Shown here in pieces: positions 8,443 to 17,839 of a stretch of DNA of 64,000 nt. The stretch is taken from the NCBI RefSeq assembly GCF_900105755.1, contig NZ_FNTQ01000001.1, positions 7,564,001 through 7,628,000 of the forward strand, read 5' to 3'. Position 1 is the first letter of the stretch. Each line of letters begins with the position of its first letter. This stretch comes from Streptomyces sp. Ag109_O5-10. Lineage in GTDB: Bacteria; Actinomycetota; Actinomycetes; Streptomycetales; Streptomycetaceae. The translations under genes were made by a program, and so were the position numbers. The notes under the pieces are model-generated. The model was not told the origin of the DNA. It saw only the letters and a program-made list of their open reading frames with translations, and did not search any database.

Positions 8443-9836
8443 GGCACTCCTTGTCGCAACAGCAGCAGTACGAACTCGACGTCCTCAACCCGGCCACGGA
8501 GGAGGTGATCGCGACCGTCCCCGGCGCTGTGGAGGCGGACGTCGACGCCGCCGTCCACCGGGCCGCACCGGCCCAGGAGCGGTGGGCCGCGCTCGCCCCC
8601 GGCGAACGGGCCAGGCTGCTGCGCCGGTTCGCCGCCGCCGTCGACGAACACCGGGAAGAGCTCGCCCAGCTGGAGGTCCGGGAGGCCGGGCACACCGTCG
8701 GCAACGCCCGCTGGGAGGCGGGCAACGTCCGGGACCTGCTCGACTACGCGGCCGGGGGAGTGGAGCGGCTGACCGGCCGGCAGATCCCGGTCCCCGGCGG
8801 CCTCGACGTCACCCTCCTCGAACCCCTCGGGGTGGTCGGCGTCATCGCGCCCTGGAACTTCCCCATGCCCATCGCGGCCTGGGGCACCGCCCCCGCCCTC
8901 GCCGCCGGCAACGCGGTCGTCCTCAAGCCGGCCGAGACGACCCCGCTCACCGCCCTGCGCCTCGCCGAACTCGCCCTGGAGGCAGGCCTCCCCGAGCACC
9001 TCTTCCAGGTCCTGCCCGGCCGCGGCGACATCGCCGGCGAGGCGCTCGTGAGACACGCGGGCGTCGCCAAGATCGTGTTCACCGGCTCCACCCGCGTCGG
9101 CAAGCGCATCATGGCGCTCTGCGCCGACCAGGTGAAGCGCGTCACCCTCGAACTCGGCGGCAAGAGCCCCAACCTCGTCTTCGCCGACGCCGACGTCGAG
9201 GCCGCGGCGGCAGCCGCCCCCATGTCCTTCCTGGACAACTCCGGCCAGGACTGCTGCGCCCGCACCCGCATCCTCGTCCAGCGGACCGTGTACGAGCGCT
9301 TCCTGGAACTCCTCACCCCCGCCGTCGAGGCCGTGACGGTGGGCGACCCGGCGGACGAGAAGACGGACATGGGCCCGCTGATCTCCAAGGCCCAGCTGGA
9401 ACGGGTCCGTTCGTACGTCGGCGCCGACGCGCCCGGCATCCGCGGCAAGGCCCCCGAGGGCCCCGGCTTCTGGTTCCCGCCGACCGTCCTCACCGGCGTC
9501 GACCCGCACGCCCGCGTGGCCACCGAGGAAGTCTTCGGACCCGTCGCCGTGGTCCTTCCCTTCGACGACGAGGCCGACGCCGTCCGCCTCGCCAACGACA
9601 CCGAGTACGGCCTCTCCGGCTCGATCTGGACCCGTGACGTCGGCCGCGCCCTGCGCGTCTCCCAGGCCGTCAAGGCGGGCAACCTGTCCGTCAACTCCCA
9701 CTCCAGCGTCCGCTACTGGACCCCCTTCGGCGGCTTCAAGCAGTCGGGGATCGGCCGCGAGCTCGGCCCGGACGCCCTCACCGCCTTCACCGAAACCAAG
9801 AACGTCTTCATCAGCACGGAGGGCCCCGCACAGTGA
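8439..9836 (+). CDS. NAD(P)-dependent aldehyde dehydrogenase
   Basis: 465 aa ALDH-superfamily enzyme. Seen: PWNFPM, KPAETTPLTALRLAEL, VFTGSTRVGKRI, catalytic-base Glu about 238 in TLELGGKSPN, and nucleophile Cys about 272 in SGQDCCARTR. The GTG start overlaps the glnA4 stop (GTGA), so the two are translationally coupled. In the cluster it would oxidise the aldehyde formed from the gamma-glutamylated amine, before the PuuD-like enzyme removes glutamate. A TTG at 8451 is an alternative start with no better ribosome site. Confidence 0.93.
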   Translation: MRHSLSQQQQYELDVLNPATEEVIATVPGAVEADVDAAVHRAAPAQERWAALAPGERARLLRRFAAAVDEHREELAQLEVREAGHTVGNARWEAGNVRDLLDYAAGGVERLTGRQIPVPGGLDVTLLEPLGVVGVIAPWNFPMPIAAWGTAPALAAGNAVVLKPAETTPLTALRLAELALEAGLPEHLFQVLPGRGDIAGEALVRHAGVAKIVFTGSTRVGKRIMALCADQVKRVTLELGGKSPNLVFADADVEAAAAAAPMSFLDNSGQDCCARTRILVQRTVYERFLELLTPAVEAVTVGDPADEKTDMGPLISKAQLERVRSYVGADAPGIRGKAPEGPGFWFPPTVLTGVDPHARVATEEVFGPVAVVLPFDDEADAVRLANDTEYGLSGSIWTRDVGRALRVSQAVKAGNLSVNSHSSVRYWTPFGGFKQSGIGRELGPDALTAFTETKNVFISTEGPAQ

Positions 9837-10633
9837 CCGCTCAGACCCCCGAGACCTCTGACATCGTCTGCCGCCGGCTCGTCGGCCGTACCGCCGTCAT
9901 CACCGGAGCCGGCAGCGGCATCGGCCTCGCCACCGCGCGGCGGCTGGCCTCCGAGGGCGCCAACGTCGTCTGCGGCGACGTCGACGAGACCCGCGGCAAA
10001 GCAGCCGCCGAGGAAGTCGGCGGGCTCTTCGTGAAGGTCGACGTCACCGACGCCGAACAGGTCGACGCCCTGTTCAAGACCGCCTTCGACACCTACGGCA
10101 GCGTCGACGTCGCCTTCAACAACGCCGGTATCTCGCCGCCCGACGACGACTCCATCCTGGAGACGGGGCTCGAGGCCTGGAAGCGCGTCCAGGAGGTCAA
10201 CCTCACCTCCGTCTACCTGTGCTGCAAGGCCGCCATCCCGTACATGCGGCAGCAGGGCAAGGGCTCCATCATCAACACGGCGTCGTTCGTCGCGAGGATG
10301 GGCGCGGCGACCTCGCAGATCTCGTACACCGCCTCCAAGGGCGGAGTTCTGGCCATGTCCCGCGAACTGGGCGTGCAGTTCGCCCGGGAGGGCATCCGCG
10401 TCAACGCGCTCTGCCCGGGACCGGTCAACACCCCGCTCCTCCAGGAGCTGTTCGCCAAGGACCCCGAGCGGGCCGCCCGCCGCCTGGTGCACATCCCGCT
10501 CGGCCGGTTCGCCGAGGCCGAGGAGATCGCCGCCGCCGTCGCCTTCCTGGCCAGCGACGACTCCTCCTTCGTCAACGCCAGCGACTTCCTGGTGGACGGC
10601 GGGATCTCCGGGGCGTACGTCACGCCCCTCTAG
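9833..10633 (+). CDS. short-chain dehydrogenase/reductase
   Basis: 266 aa classical SDR. Rossmann motif TGAGSGIG at residues 24-31, NNAG, and the catalytic pair Tyr165-x3-Lys169 (SYTASKGG). The GTG start overlaps the aldehyde dehydrogenase stop by four bases (GTGA). Within the operon it probably oxidises the hydroxyl group of the gamma-glutamyl alcohol intermediate, for example gamma-glutamylethanolamide, to the aldehyde that the preceding ALDH takes further. That assignment is inference from order and chemistry; the family itself is secure. Confidence 0.9.
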   Translation: MTAQTPETSDIVCRRLVGRTAVITGAGSGIGLATARRLASEGANVVCGDVDETRGKAAAEEVGGLFVKVDVTDAEQVDALFKTAFDTYGSVDVAFNNAGISPPDDDSILETGLEAWKRVQEVNLTSVYLCCKAAIPYMRQQGKGSIINTASFVARMGAATSQISYTASKGGVLAMSRELGVQFAREGIRVNALCPGPVNTPLLQELFAKDPERAARRLVHIPLGRFAEAEEIAAAVAFLASDDSSFVNASDFLVDGGISGAYVTPL

Positions 10634-10681
10634 GAGGCCGTGTACGGACCCCCGCCCCCGCCCTACAGTGCGGGAGTGAGC

Positions 10682-11485
10682 ATGACGCCGCCGCCCGGCT
10701 GGTACGCCGACCCCGAGGCCCCGCACCTGGAGTGCTGGTGGGACGGACAGACCTGGACCGAGCACCGGCGCACCCCGTCCGGCCTGCCCGCGCCGCCCAC
10801 CCCGGCGGCGCGGGCGCCCGGACGGGCCAAGGCGGTCGCGCTGGCGTCCGCCGCGGCCGTACTGGCGACGGCGATAGTCTCCGGCGCGACCGTGCTGCGC
10901 ACCGACGAGGTGCGCGGCCGGACCGACACCGGCGTCCGCGCCGCCCCCGGCGCGGCGGCGCCCCCGTCCCTCGTCGTCGACCGGCTCAACGGCATCACGC
11001 TGCCGGTCCCGGCCGGCTGGACCGGTTCCTCCTACCCCGCCCAGGACGACGTCGTGATGACCACCGACGGCACCTACGCCTGCCCGGCCCACACCGGCCG
11101 GTGCCGCCACGGCCAGGTCATCAGCCGCACCGCCGGCAGCGCCGACGGCGCCTCCCCGCGCACCGTCGCCGAACGGGACGTGCCCGACGCGGCCCAGGCG
11201 GTCTACGGCCGCGATCCCGGCGGACGTAAGCCCTACGGCGGCATCCGGTCCCACCAGGTCGTCAGGTCCGGCCGGGTCGCGGTGGCGGGCCGCGACGGCT
11301 ACCTGGTGCGCTGGCGGGTCCGGACGGCCGACGGACCGGGCGGCTACGTCCAGTCGCTGGCCTTCCCCTCCGACACCGGCGTGCCGGCCCCCGTCGTCGT
11401 CCGGTTCGTCTTCGACGCGGGCCCGGACGGACCGCCGCTGGCCGACATGGACAAGATCACGAAGGGCATCCGCCCGACGGACTAG
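10682..11485 (+). CDS. DUF2510 single-pass membrane protein
   Basis: 267 aa. The N-terminus TPPPGWYADPEAPHLECWWDG is a DUF2510 motif (GWY-DP ... WWDG-W), found on the cytoplasmic side of many actinobacterial membrane proteins. One membrane helix follows (about residues 43-65, AVALASAAAVLATAIVSGA), then an exported domain of about 190 aa without recognised family. ATG 10682 is chosen because DUF2510 begins there; GTG 10640 is in frame but too close to its AGGAGG. The stop and the stop of the convergent gene both sit in the perfect palindrome TAGACGTCTA (11483-11492). Role unknown. Confidence 0.8.
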   Translation: MTPPPGWYADPEAPHLECWWDGQTWTEHRRTPSGLPAPPTPAARAPGRAKAVALASAAAVLATAIVSGATVLRTDEVRGRTDTGVRAAPGAAAPPSLVVDRLNGITLPVPAGWTGSSYPAQDDVVMTTDGTYACPAHTGRCRHGQVISRTAGSADGASPRTVAERDVPDAAQAVYGRDPGGRKPYGGIRSHQVVRSGRVAVAGRDGYLVRWRVRTADGPGGYVQSLAFPSDTGVPAPVVVRFVFDAGPDGPPLADMDKITKGIRPTD

Positions 11486-11489
11486 ACGT

Positions 11490-12692
11490 CTACAGGAACG
11501 TGTGACCTTCGCCCCGGTACGTGGGCACGGTCGCGGTCACCCGGTCGCCCTCGACCAGCCGCAGCTCCGCGAACCGCTCGCACAGCTCGCCCGCCTTGGC
11601 GTGCCGGAACCACACCTTGTCGCCGATCAGCAGGTCGTCCGCCGCCGAGCCGAGCAGTGGGGTCTGCACCTCGCCGGGGCCCTCCTGGGAGTCGTACGAC
11701 AGCCCCTCCGGCAGGTACGGCACCGGGAGCCGGTCCGGGCCCGCGACGCCCGAGGCCGGGTAGCCGCCGCCCAGGACGGTCACGACCCCCACACCGGGGC
11801 GCCGAACCACCGGCATGGCGAAGAGGGCGGCCGGACGGCCGGTGAACGACGTGTAGTTGTCGAAGAGACGCGGCACGTACAGACCCGACCCGGCCGCTAT
11901 CTCGGTGACCGCGTCCTCCGCCGCCGTGCTCTGCACACTGCCCGTCCCCCCGCCGTTGACGAACTCCAGGTCCGGGGCCACCGCCCGGACCGCCCGCACC
12001 ACCGCGGCGCGCCGCTCGGCCAGCTCACGGCGGGCGGTCGCCTGCATCAGCCGCACCGCGCGGGAGCGCAGCGGCCGGCCGGCGACGTCGTCCCCGACCC
12101 CGGCGATGTGCCCCTCGTACCCCATGATCCCGACCAGCTCGAAGCCCGGGCGCCGGACCACGGTCCGCGCCAGGTCGGCGAGTTGGGCGGGGGAGTACAG
12201 CGGCGAGCGCCGGGCCCCGATCCGCACCCGGCCCCCGAACAGCTTCAGCGAGGTGTCCAACTCCAGGCAGACCCGGACCACTTCGCCCCCGCCGTTCCGG
12301 GCGGCGTCGATCAGGTCCAGGTGCGCCGGGTCGTCGATCATCACCGTCACGGCCGCCGCCAGCTTCGGATCGGCGGCCAGCTCGGCGAACGCGCTCCGGT
12401 CGGCGGACGGGTACGCCAGCAGGACGTCGTCGAACCCTGACCGCGCGAGCCACAGCGACTCCGCGAGCGTGAACGACATGATCCCCGCGAAACCCTCCTT
12501 CGCGAGCACCCGTTCGAGCAGGTGGCGGCAGCGCACGGACTTGCTCGCGACCCGGATCGGCTTGCCGCCGGCCCGGCGCACCAGGTCGTCCGCGTTGGCG
12601 TCGAAGGCTTCCAGATCGACGATCGCGAGAGGGGCGTCCAGGTGGGCGGTGGCCCGGTCGTAACGGGCCCGGTCGGCGGCGCGCGCAGTCAT
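11490..12692 (-). CDS. PLP enzyme with alanine-racemase fold (D-threonine aldolase/deaminase-like)
   Basis: 400 aa. N-terminal TIM barrel of fold-type III PLP enzymes: the PLP lysine is in IRVASKSVRCRHLLE, followed by GIMSFTLAESLWLARSGFDD, GFELVGIMGYEGHIAGVGDD and LEFVNGGGTGSV. The C-terminal beta domain carries metal-ligand-like residues (VWFRHAKAGELCERFAELRL). Related to D-threonine aldolase, D-serine dehydratase and 'amino acid deaminase' annotations; substrate cannot be fixed. ATG 12692 begins the conserved part. The frame is open further upstream but only as an antisense shadow. Confidence 0.85.
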   Translation of the reverse strand: MTARAADRARYDRATAHLDAPLAIVDLEAFDANADDLVRRAGGKPIRVASKSVRCRHLLERVLAKEGFAGIMSFTLAESLWLARSGFDDVLLAYPSADRSAFAELAADPKLAAAVTVMIDDPAHLDLIDAARNGGGEVVRVCLELDTSLKLFGGRVRIGARRSPLYSPAQLADLARTVVRRPGFELVGIMGYEGHIAGVGDDVAGRPLRSRAVRLMQATARRELAERRAAVVRAVRAVAPDLEFVNGGGTGSVQSTAAEDAVTEIAAGSGLYVPRLFDNYTSFTGRPAALFAMPVVRRPGVGVVTVLGGGYPASGVAGPDRLPVPYLPEGLSYDSQEGPGEVQTPLLGSAADDLLIGDKVWFRHAKAGELCERFAELRLVEGDRVTATVPTYRGEGHTFL

Positions 12693-12954
12693 GAACGAAG
12701 CCTGCCAGACAGGATTACCGCAGGGTAGGGGGACGATCCGGGCAGATGCCGCGGGCCCGCGGACTGGTTGCCGTTCGCGCTCGCACAACCCGTAGAGTGG
12801 CGCGCACGTACGGCGGAACGACCCGGCCGCCTGACCCGCACCGGGATGCGGATCCGCGCGCGCGGGTATGCGTGCCCGCGGCGGACGCCTTCGCATCGGG
12901 GAGCACGACGGCCCGTACGAGAACTTGGCCCGGGCACGAGGAAACGGGGGGCGC

Positions 12955-15408
12955 ATGAGCGGCGAAGCGCGGCACGCCCCGATCCCACGACGCTCCTCGC
13001 CCGACCACACCCCGGCGGAGCCCGGCGGAGAACCCGCGCCGGCGCCCGACCCGGCGCGGCCGGGCACCGGCGGCACCGGCCCGGGCGACACCCCCGCCAC
13101 GGCCGGCGCGTCCCCCCGGGCGGACCGGCCCGGGTTCTTCGACCGGCCGGCCCGGCTGAACCGGTCGCAGCGGCCGGACGTATCCACCGGTGGGGCCGGG
13201 ACCACCGGGCAGGACCAGCTGCCGGGACGGCCCGGCGGGCAGCAGAGTCGTGATGACCGGACGAGTCGGGGCGGTGCGGTGGGGCAGGTCGAACAGGGGC
13301 CGGGGGACCGGGCGGTCGCCCGCTCGACGTCCGCCGAACGCATCGTTCGACCCCGCCACCCCGGCCTCCGGCCGCCACAGGACCAGCCGCCCCGGAACCC
13401 GGCCACCGCACCCCTGCCCCCGCCACCGGCCTCGGCCCGCTTCCCGGACACACCACCGGCGCCCTCGGCGTTCCTCGGCGGGGGCACCGGCGGGGAGACC
13501 GGTCGCGGGGGGCCGGCGCCCTCGGAGCAGGACTCAGGCCGCGCGGTGCCGCCCGCGTCCACCGGGCGGGGGACGGGGCGGACCGCGCCGTTCCGGCTGT
13601 CGTACGGCTCGGCCCCGGCGCCCCGCCGCGTGGACTCCGGGTCGGCACCACCCGCCCCGCCACGCCCCCTCCGCGCGGCGGCGGAGCCGAGGCCGTCGTC
13701 GGAGCCGGACGAGCGCCGTGCCCCCGCGGGATCGTCGGCCGCGCGCCCGGACACGCCGTCCGCGCCGTCGGGCGACACCACCGGGGACACGTCCGCCACG
13801 TCCGGCAGTTCCGGGCCCGGACGGCTGGAACCGCCGCGCGGCGACTACCCGGCCACCGAGATCGGCGCGCGGGACTCGGGCAGCGCGTGGAGCCCGCACA
13901 TGCGGACGTTCCCCGTCCCGACCGCCCCGCCGCGCCCCGCGACACCCCCGAAGTCCGCCCCACCGCCACCCCGGCCGGCCCAGCCGCCGTCCGCCGACAC
14001 GCCACCGCGCCCGACGGCCGCCCCGACGGTGGGCACCCCACCGCGCCCGGCCGGCCCTCCGCCGGCCGGCGCCCCAGCGCGCCCCGCTGGTCCTCCGGCG
14101 GCGGGCGCCGCACCGCCTCCGACGAGGCACACGTCGACCGGAGCACCCGCACGTCCCGCGGAGCCCGTCGCGCCCGGCGAGTCCGCGCGTCCGACCGGTG
14201 TCCGGGCGTCGGGCACCCCGCCGCGTCCGACGGTGGCTCCGGCAGCCGGTGTCCCGGGTGGCGAGGTGCCGCCTCGGACGGGTGGCCCGGGCGCCGCCCG
14301 TCCGGCGCGTCCGGTGGGGCTGTCGGACGACGGGGCCCGGCCGCGTTCCGCCGCTGCGTCGGCGACCGGTACGGCGTTCCCGGCCGTGGACGGCCCCGCG
14401 CGCCCGGCGGGAGCGCCGCCACGGCCCTCGGCCGCCCCGGCCCCGGCCCGTCCGGACACCGCCCCCATGCCCTCTCCCGCTCCGCCTTCCTACCGCGACA
14501 CCGCTCCGCCGCCCCACCCCTTCCACCCCGCCCCGGACCCCTCGCTGTCCTGGAGTTCCTCCGTGGGAACTCCCGGCCGGGAGCGGCCCGTTGTCACCTT
14601 CGGTGAGCCCGAGGGGTACGACGAGCGTGGGCGGGGGCTGTCGTTGGCCGGTCGCGTGGCACCCCGCACCGTCGCTGCCGCCGCCTGCATGGTCCTCGGC
14701 CTCGGTCTCATCGGCGGCGCGGTGACCGGCGGCTGGATCGTCGACGACGGCGGCGACGCGAGCGCGGCCACCAGCTTCAGCTCCGCCTCCGGCCTCTGGC
14801 ACAACGTGCCCGTCGACGAGCTGTTCCCGCGCACCGTGCAGGGCACCGGCGCCGGCCCGGGCGGAGCCGACCGCGCCTGGACCCGGATCGCCGTCGCCCC
14901 GGCCGGCGGCTGCTCCGGCGCCTTCGACCCGCTGCTGCGCAAGGCCCTCGCACCCGTCGGCTGCTCACGCCTGATCCGCGCCACCTACACCGACGCCACC
15001 CAGAGCTACGTGACGACCGTCGGCCTGCTGTTCACCAAGGCCGACTCGGCCGGCATGACCGCCCTCGCCAAGCGGTTCACGAGCGAGCGCCTGGACCGCC
15101 GTACCGACCTGGTGCCCCTCCCGTACGCCGCGAAGGACACCGCGGCCGAGCGGTTCGGCCCGCACCAGCGCGCCTCCTGGACGATCTCCGTGCTCACCGA
15201 CGCCCCGGTCGTCGCCTACGCCGTCTCCGGCTGGGCCGACGGCCGTACCGTCGACACCCCGCAGCCCGCCGCCGACGCCGAGGCGTCCGGCGCCACCACG
15301 GCCGCGGCCCAGGCCGGCCTCGGCAACGAGGCGGAGGGCCTTGCCGACCGCATCGAACGGCGGCTGCGTCAGAACATCGTCGGTACCGCAACGGAGAAGC
15401 CCTCATGA
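12955..15408 (+). CDS. proline-rich membrane protein coupled to a mycosin-like protease
   Basis: 817 aa from ATG 12955. Residues 1 to about 560 are low-complexity Pro/Ala/Arg/Gly with loosely repeated PPRP-A-P-G units, presumably disordered and cytoplasmic. A membrane helix at about 570-592 (TVAAAACMVLGLGLIGGAVT) leads to an exported domain of about 225 aa with a cysteine pair (GGCSGAFDPLL ... VGCSRLIRA) and a stretch ending at the C-terminus with helical sequence. The next gene overlaps by ATGA, so the two proteins are probably made together. Resembles membrane partners seen beside type VII-associated mycosins, but no ESX gene is in the window. Function unknown. Confidence 0.75.
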   Translation: MSGEARHAPIPRRSSPDHTPAEPGGEPAPAPDPARPGTGGTGPGDTPATAGASPRADRPGFFDRPARLNRSQRPDVSTGGAGTTGQDQLPGRPGGQQSRDDRTSRGGAVGQVEQGPGDRAVARSTSAERIVRPRHPGLRPPQDQPPRNPATAPLPPPPASARFPDTPPAPSAFLGGGTGGETGRGGPAPSEQDSGRAVPPASTGRGTGRTAPFRLSYGSAPAPRRVDSGSAPPAPPRPLRAAAEPRPSSEPDERRAPAGSSAARPDTPSAPSGDTTGDTSATSGSSGPGRLEPPRGDYPATEIGARDSGSAWSPHMRTFPVPTAPPRPATPPKSAPPPPRPAQPPSADTPPRPTAAPTVGTPPRPAGPPPAGAPARPAGPPAAGAAPPPTRHTSTGAPARPAEPVAPGESARPTGVRASGTPPRPTVAPAAGVPGGEVPPRTGGPGAARPARPVGLSDDGARPRSAAASATGTAFPAVDGPARPAGAPPRPSAAPAPARPDTAPMPSPAPPSYRDTAPPPHPFHPAPDPSLSWSSSVGTPGRERPVVTFGEPEGYDERGRGLSLAGRVAPRTVAAAACMVLGLGLIGGAVTGGWIVDDGGDASAATSFSSASGLWHNVPVDELFPRTVQGTGAGPGGADRAWTRIAVAPAGGCSGAFDPLLRKALAPVGCSRLIRATYTDATQSYVTTVGLLFTKADSAGMTALAKRFTSERLDRRTDLVPLPYAAKDTAAERFGPHQRASWTISVLTDAPVVAYAVSGWADGRTVDTPQPAADAEASGATTAAAQAGLGNEAEGLADRIERRLRQNIVGTATEKPS

Positions 15409-16568
15409 AGCGCCGCGCGACCGGGGCCGCGGTGAGCCTGCTGCTGGCCGGCTCGCTCGCCCTGCTGCCGTCCACGACGGCCTACGCGGACAGCATCCGC
15501 GCCCAGCAGTGGGGGCTGTCCGCCCTGCACCTCGACGAGGCCTGGCGGACCACCAAGGGCAGGGGCGTCACCGTCGCCGTCCTGGACACCGGCGTCGAGG
15601 CCGACCACCCGGACCTCGCCGGCAACGTCCTGGCCGCCAAGGACATGATCGGCTTCGGCGCCGGGCCGGGTGACCGCGACTGGGCCCGGCACGGCACCGC
15701 CATGGCCGGGATCATCGCCGGTCACGGCCATGGTGTCGGCAACGGCGACGGCGTGATGGGGGTCGCGCCCGAGGCGAAGATCCTCCCCGTCCGGGTCATC
15801 CTCGAAGACGGCGACAGCGCCCGCGCCAAGGCCCGCTCCACCCGGGGCGACGCCCTGGCCGAGGGCATCCGCTGGGCCGCCGACCACGGCGCGGACGTCA
15901 TCAACCTCTCCCTCGGCGACGACTCCGACTCCGCGCATCCCGAGCCCAGCGAGGACGAGGCCATCCAGTACGCCCTGAAGAAGGACGTCGTGGTCGTCGC
16001 CTCGGCCGGCAACGGCGGCGACAAGGGCGACCACATCTCCTACCCGGCCGCCTACCCGGGCGTCATCGCCGCCACTGCGGTGGACAAGTTCGGCACCCGT
16101 GCCGGCTTCTCCACCCGCCGCTGGTACGCCACGGTCAGCGCGCCCGGCGTCGACATCGTCATCGCCGACCCGGACCACAAGTACTACGAGGGCTGGGGGA
16201 CGAGCGCCGCGTCCGCCTTCGTCTCCGGTGCCGTCGCCCTGATCAAGGCCGCCCACCCCGGGCTCACCCCGGCCCAGATCAAGAAACTGCTGGAGAACAC
16301 CGCCCGCGACGCCCCGGCCGGCGGCCGCGACGACTCCCGTGGCTTCGGCATGATCGACCCGGCGGCCGCCATCAAGTCCGCGTCCGGACTCAAGACACAG
16401 AGCCTGACCTCGGCCTCGTACAGCAAGAAGTACTTCGGCTCCGGACCGGACCCGGAGCAGAGCAGCACCGGCGCGACGGACTGGGCAGCACCGCTGGCCG
16501 GCGGTTCGGGCGGCGTTCTGCTGGTGGCGGCGGTGGCCTTGTGGAGAGGCCGCAGAAGAACCCCCTGA
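15405..16568 (+). CDS. mycosin-like S8 serine protease, membrane-anchored
   Basis: 387 aa subtilase. Signal peptide at 1-28 (SLLLAGSLALLPSTTAYA), then the catalytic triad Asp61 (VAVLDTGVE), His96 (ARHGTAMAGI) and Ser267 (GTSAASAF), with SAGNGG as oxyanion region. A Ser/Thr-rich linker and a C-terminal helix (GGVLLVAAVALW) followed by RGRRR anchor it with the protease outside. This is the architecture of type VII secretion mycosins. It overlaps the proline-rich gene by four bases. Protease target unknown; the partner's exported domain is a candidate. Confidence 0.9.
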   Translation: MKRRATGAAVSLLLAGSLALLPSTTAYADSIRAQQWGLSALHLDEAWRTTKGRGVTVAVLDTGVEADHPDLAGNVLAAKDMIGFGAGPGDRDWARHGTAMAGIIAGHGHGVGNGDGVMGVAPEAKILPVRVILEDGDSARAKARSTRGDALAEGIRWAADHGADVINLSLGDDSDSAHPEPSEDEAIQYALKKDVVVVASAGNGGDKGDHISYPAAYPGVIAATAVDKFGTRAGFSTRRWYATVSAPGVDIVIADPDHKYYEGWGTSAASAFVSGAVALIKAAHPGLTPAQIKKLLENTARDAPAGGRDDSRGFGMIDPAAAIKSASGLKTQSLTSASYSKKYFGSGPDPEQSSTGATDWAAPLAGGSGGVLLVAAVALWRGRRRTP

Positions 16569-16648
16569 GGGCAACGCGCCCCAAAGGGGCGCTGGGGGTA
16601 CCCCGGCCGAAGGCTGGGGGAGGAACCGTGCGACCAGCCCCCACGCAC
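16566..16648 (-). repeat. long form of dispersed GC-rich repeat, inverted orientation
   Basis: Starts at the protease stop and fills most of the convergent gap to the next gene. It contains the hairpin GCGCCCC-AAA-GGGGCGC at 16576-16592 and GGCCGAAGGCTGGGGGAGGA. Its reverse complement matches the copies at 20943 and 37341. The hairpin may act as terminator for one or both convergent genes. Confidence 0.75.
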
Positions 16649-16678
16649 CCGCACCCGCCCGCGCGTCCCCGCACCCCC

Positions 16679-17689
16679 CTACTGCGAAGCCGAAGCAGGG
16701 GCCGACTCAGAAGATTCAGAAGACTGCGTGGACTCCGTGAACGACCCCACCGCCGCCTTCGCCGCCGCCTCCACCAAGGAGACACCCCCGGCCTGGCTCA
16801 CGGTCCCCTTCGACAGCACGGCCACCAGATATTCGGTCCCGCCCACCGTCACCCGCCCGATGCTGTTGACGTCCCACAACCCGGTCGTGCTCCGCGCCAG
16901 CCACCCGTTCTTCAGCGCGTACCGCGAACCGTCGGCGGCGGCCGAGACCCCCCACCGCTGGTCCGGCTCGACCGTCTTCATCAGCCCCTGGATGTACGCC
17001 CGCGAGGCCTCGCTCAGCTTCGAGTCGTCCCCGAACACCTGCTGGAGCAGGGTGAGCTGATCGGCCGCGGTGGTCTGTGTCAGCCCCCACAGCGCTCCGT
17101 CGCCACCCTCGGTCGACGTCAGCCCGAACCGCTTGTTCGCGGCGTCCAGCCCCGCCGCCTTCCCGATGACCTCCCACAGCCGGGACGCCGACGTGTTGTC
17201 GCTGTTCTCGATCATCTTCGTGGCGTACGCCTTCTCCGTCGCCGTCAGATGCCGGCCCGCGTCCTGCGCCTGCAGCAGCAGCGTCGCCAGGATGTCGACC
17301 TTGACGATGCTCGCGGTGTCGAAGGCCGAGTCGCCGTGGACCGCGCTGTCGCCGGAGTCCAGGTCGAGGACGGCCGCCGAGACCTCCGCCCCGGACGGCA
17401 CGGTCACCTTCCCCAGCGCCGAACTCAGCACCGCGTCCCGGTCCACGGCCGGCCGCGCCACGGGTTCCACCGATGCCTCCCCACTCGCCGGGGCCGAGGA
17501 GGACGGCGCCGGCGACGCCGCCGAGGATACGGTGTTGTCGCCGGCGTGCGCCTTCACGTACACGGTGCCCGCCGCGGTGGCCCCGACGACCGCGACCGTG
17601 GCGAGGGAGACGTAGAGAAGGCCCCGGCGCGGGGGCCGGGCGCGGCGGCGGGCCCGACGGGATCCTGAGGTGGCTCTGGGGGACTCCAT
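16679..17689 (-). CDS. class A beta-lactamase-fold serine hydrolase, membrane-anchored
   Basis: 336 aa. Arg-rich cytoplasmic start, one membrane helix (about residues 25-45, LLYVSLATVAVVGATAAGTV), a Ser/Ala-rich linker, and a beta-lactamase/transpeptidase-like domain. The SxxK motif is in DTASIVKVD, the SDN motif in NSDNTSAS, and the third box is KNGW rather than KTG. No clear omega-loop glutamate of a true class A enzyme is evident, so penicillin hydrolysis is uncertain; cell-wall peptide processing or beta-lactam binding are alternatives. Start ATG 17689. Convergent with the mycosin-like gene. Confidence 0.82.
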   Translation of the reverse strand: MESPRATSGSRRARRRARPPRRGLLYVSLATVAVVGATAAGTVYVKAHAGDNTVSSAASPAPSSSAPASGEASVEPVARPAVDRDAVLSSALGKVTVPSGAEVSAAVLDLDSGDSAVHGDSAFDTASIVKVDILATLLLQAQDAGRHLTATEKAYATKMIENSDNTSASRLWEVIGKAAGLDAANKRFGLTSTEGGDGALWGLTQTTAADQLTLLQQVFGDDSKLSEASRAYIQGLMKTVEPDQRWGVSAAADGSRYALKNGWLARSTTGLWDVNSIGRVTVGGTEYLVAVLSKGTVSQAGGVSLVEAAAKAAVGSFTESTQSSESSESAPASASQ

Positions 17690-17839
17690 GCCCGCGATGC
17701 TCGGGCCGGGGACTGTGCGCGCCGTTTGTCGGACGTTAGAAGCAGGTCAGGGAAATCTGAGATTCCCGTGAAAGTCGTGTCGGGGCGGTTTCGGGGGCCG
17801 CACAACCGCAGCAGCATCCCCCCGATAGGGTCGGGGACC

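Noticed and set aside
10640..10681. Upstream GTG start for the DUF2510 gene
   Set aside because: AGGAGG is only two bases from the GTG, and the DUF2510 motif begins at ATG 10682.
12689..14422. Minus-strand frames opposite the proline-rich gene
   Set aside because: Low-complexity GC-rich sequence reads open in several frames; the plus-strand gene has a start, a membrane helix, an exported domain and coupling to the protease.
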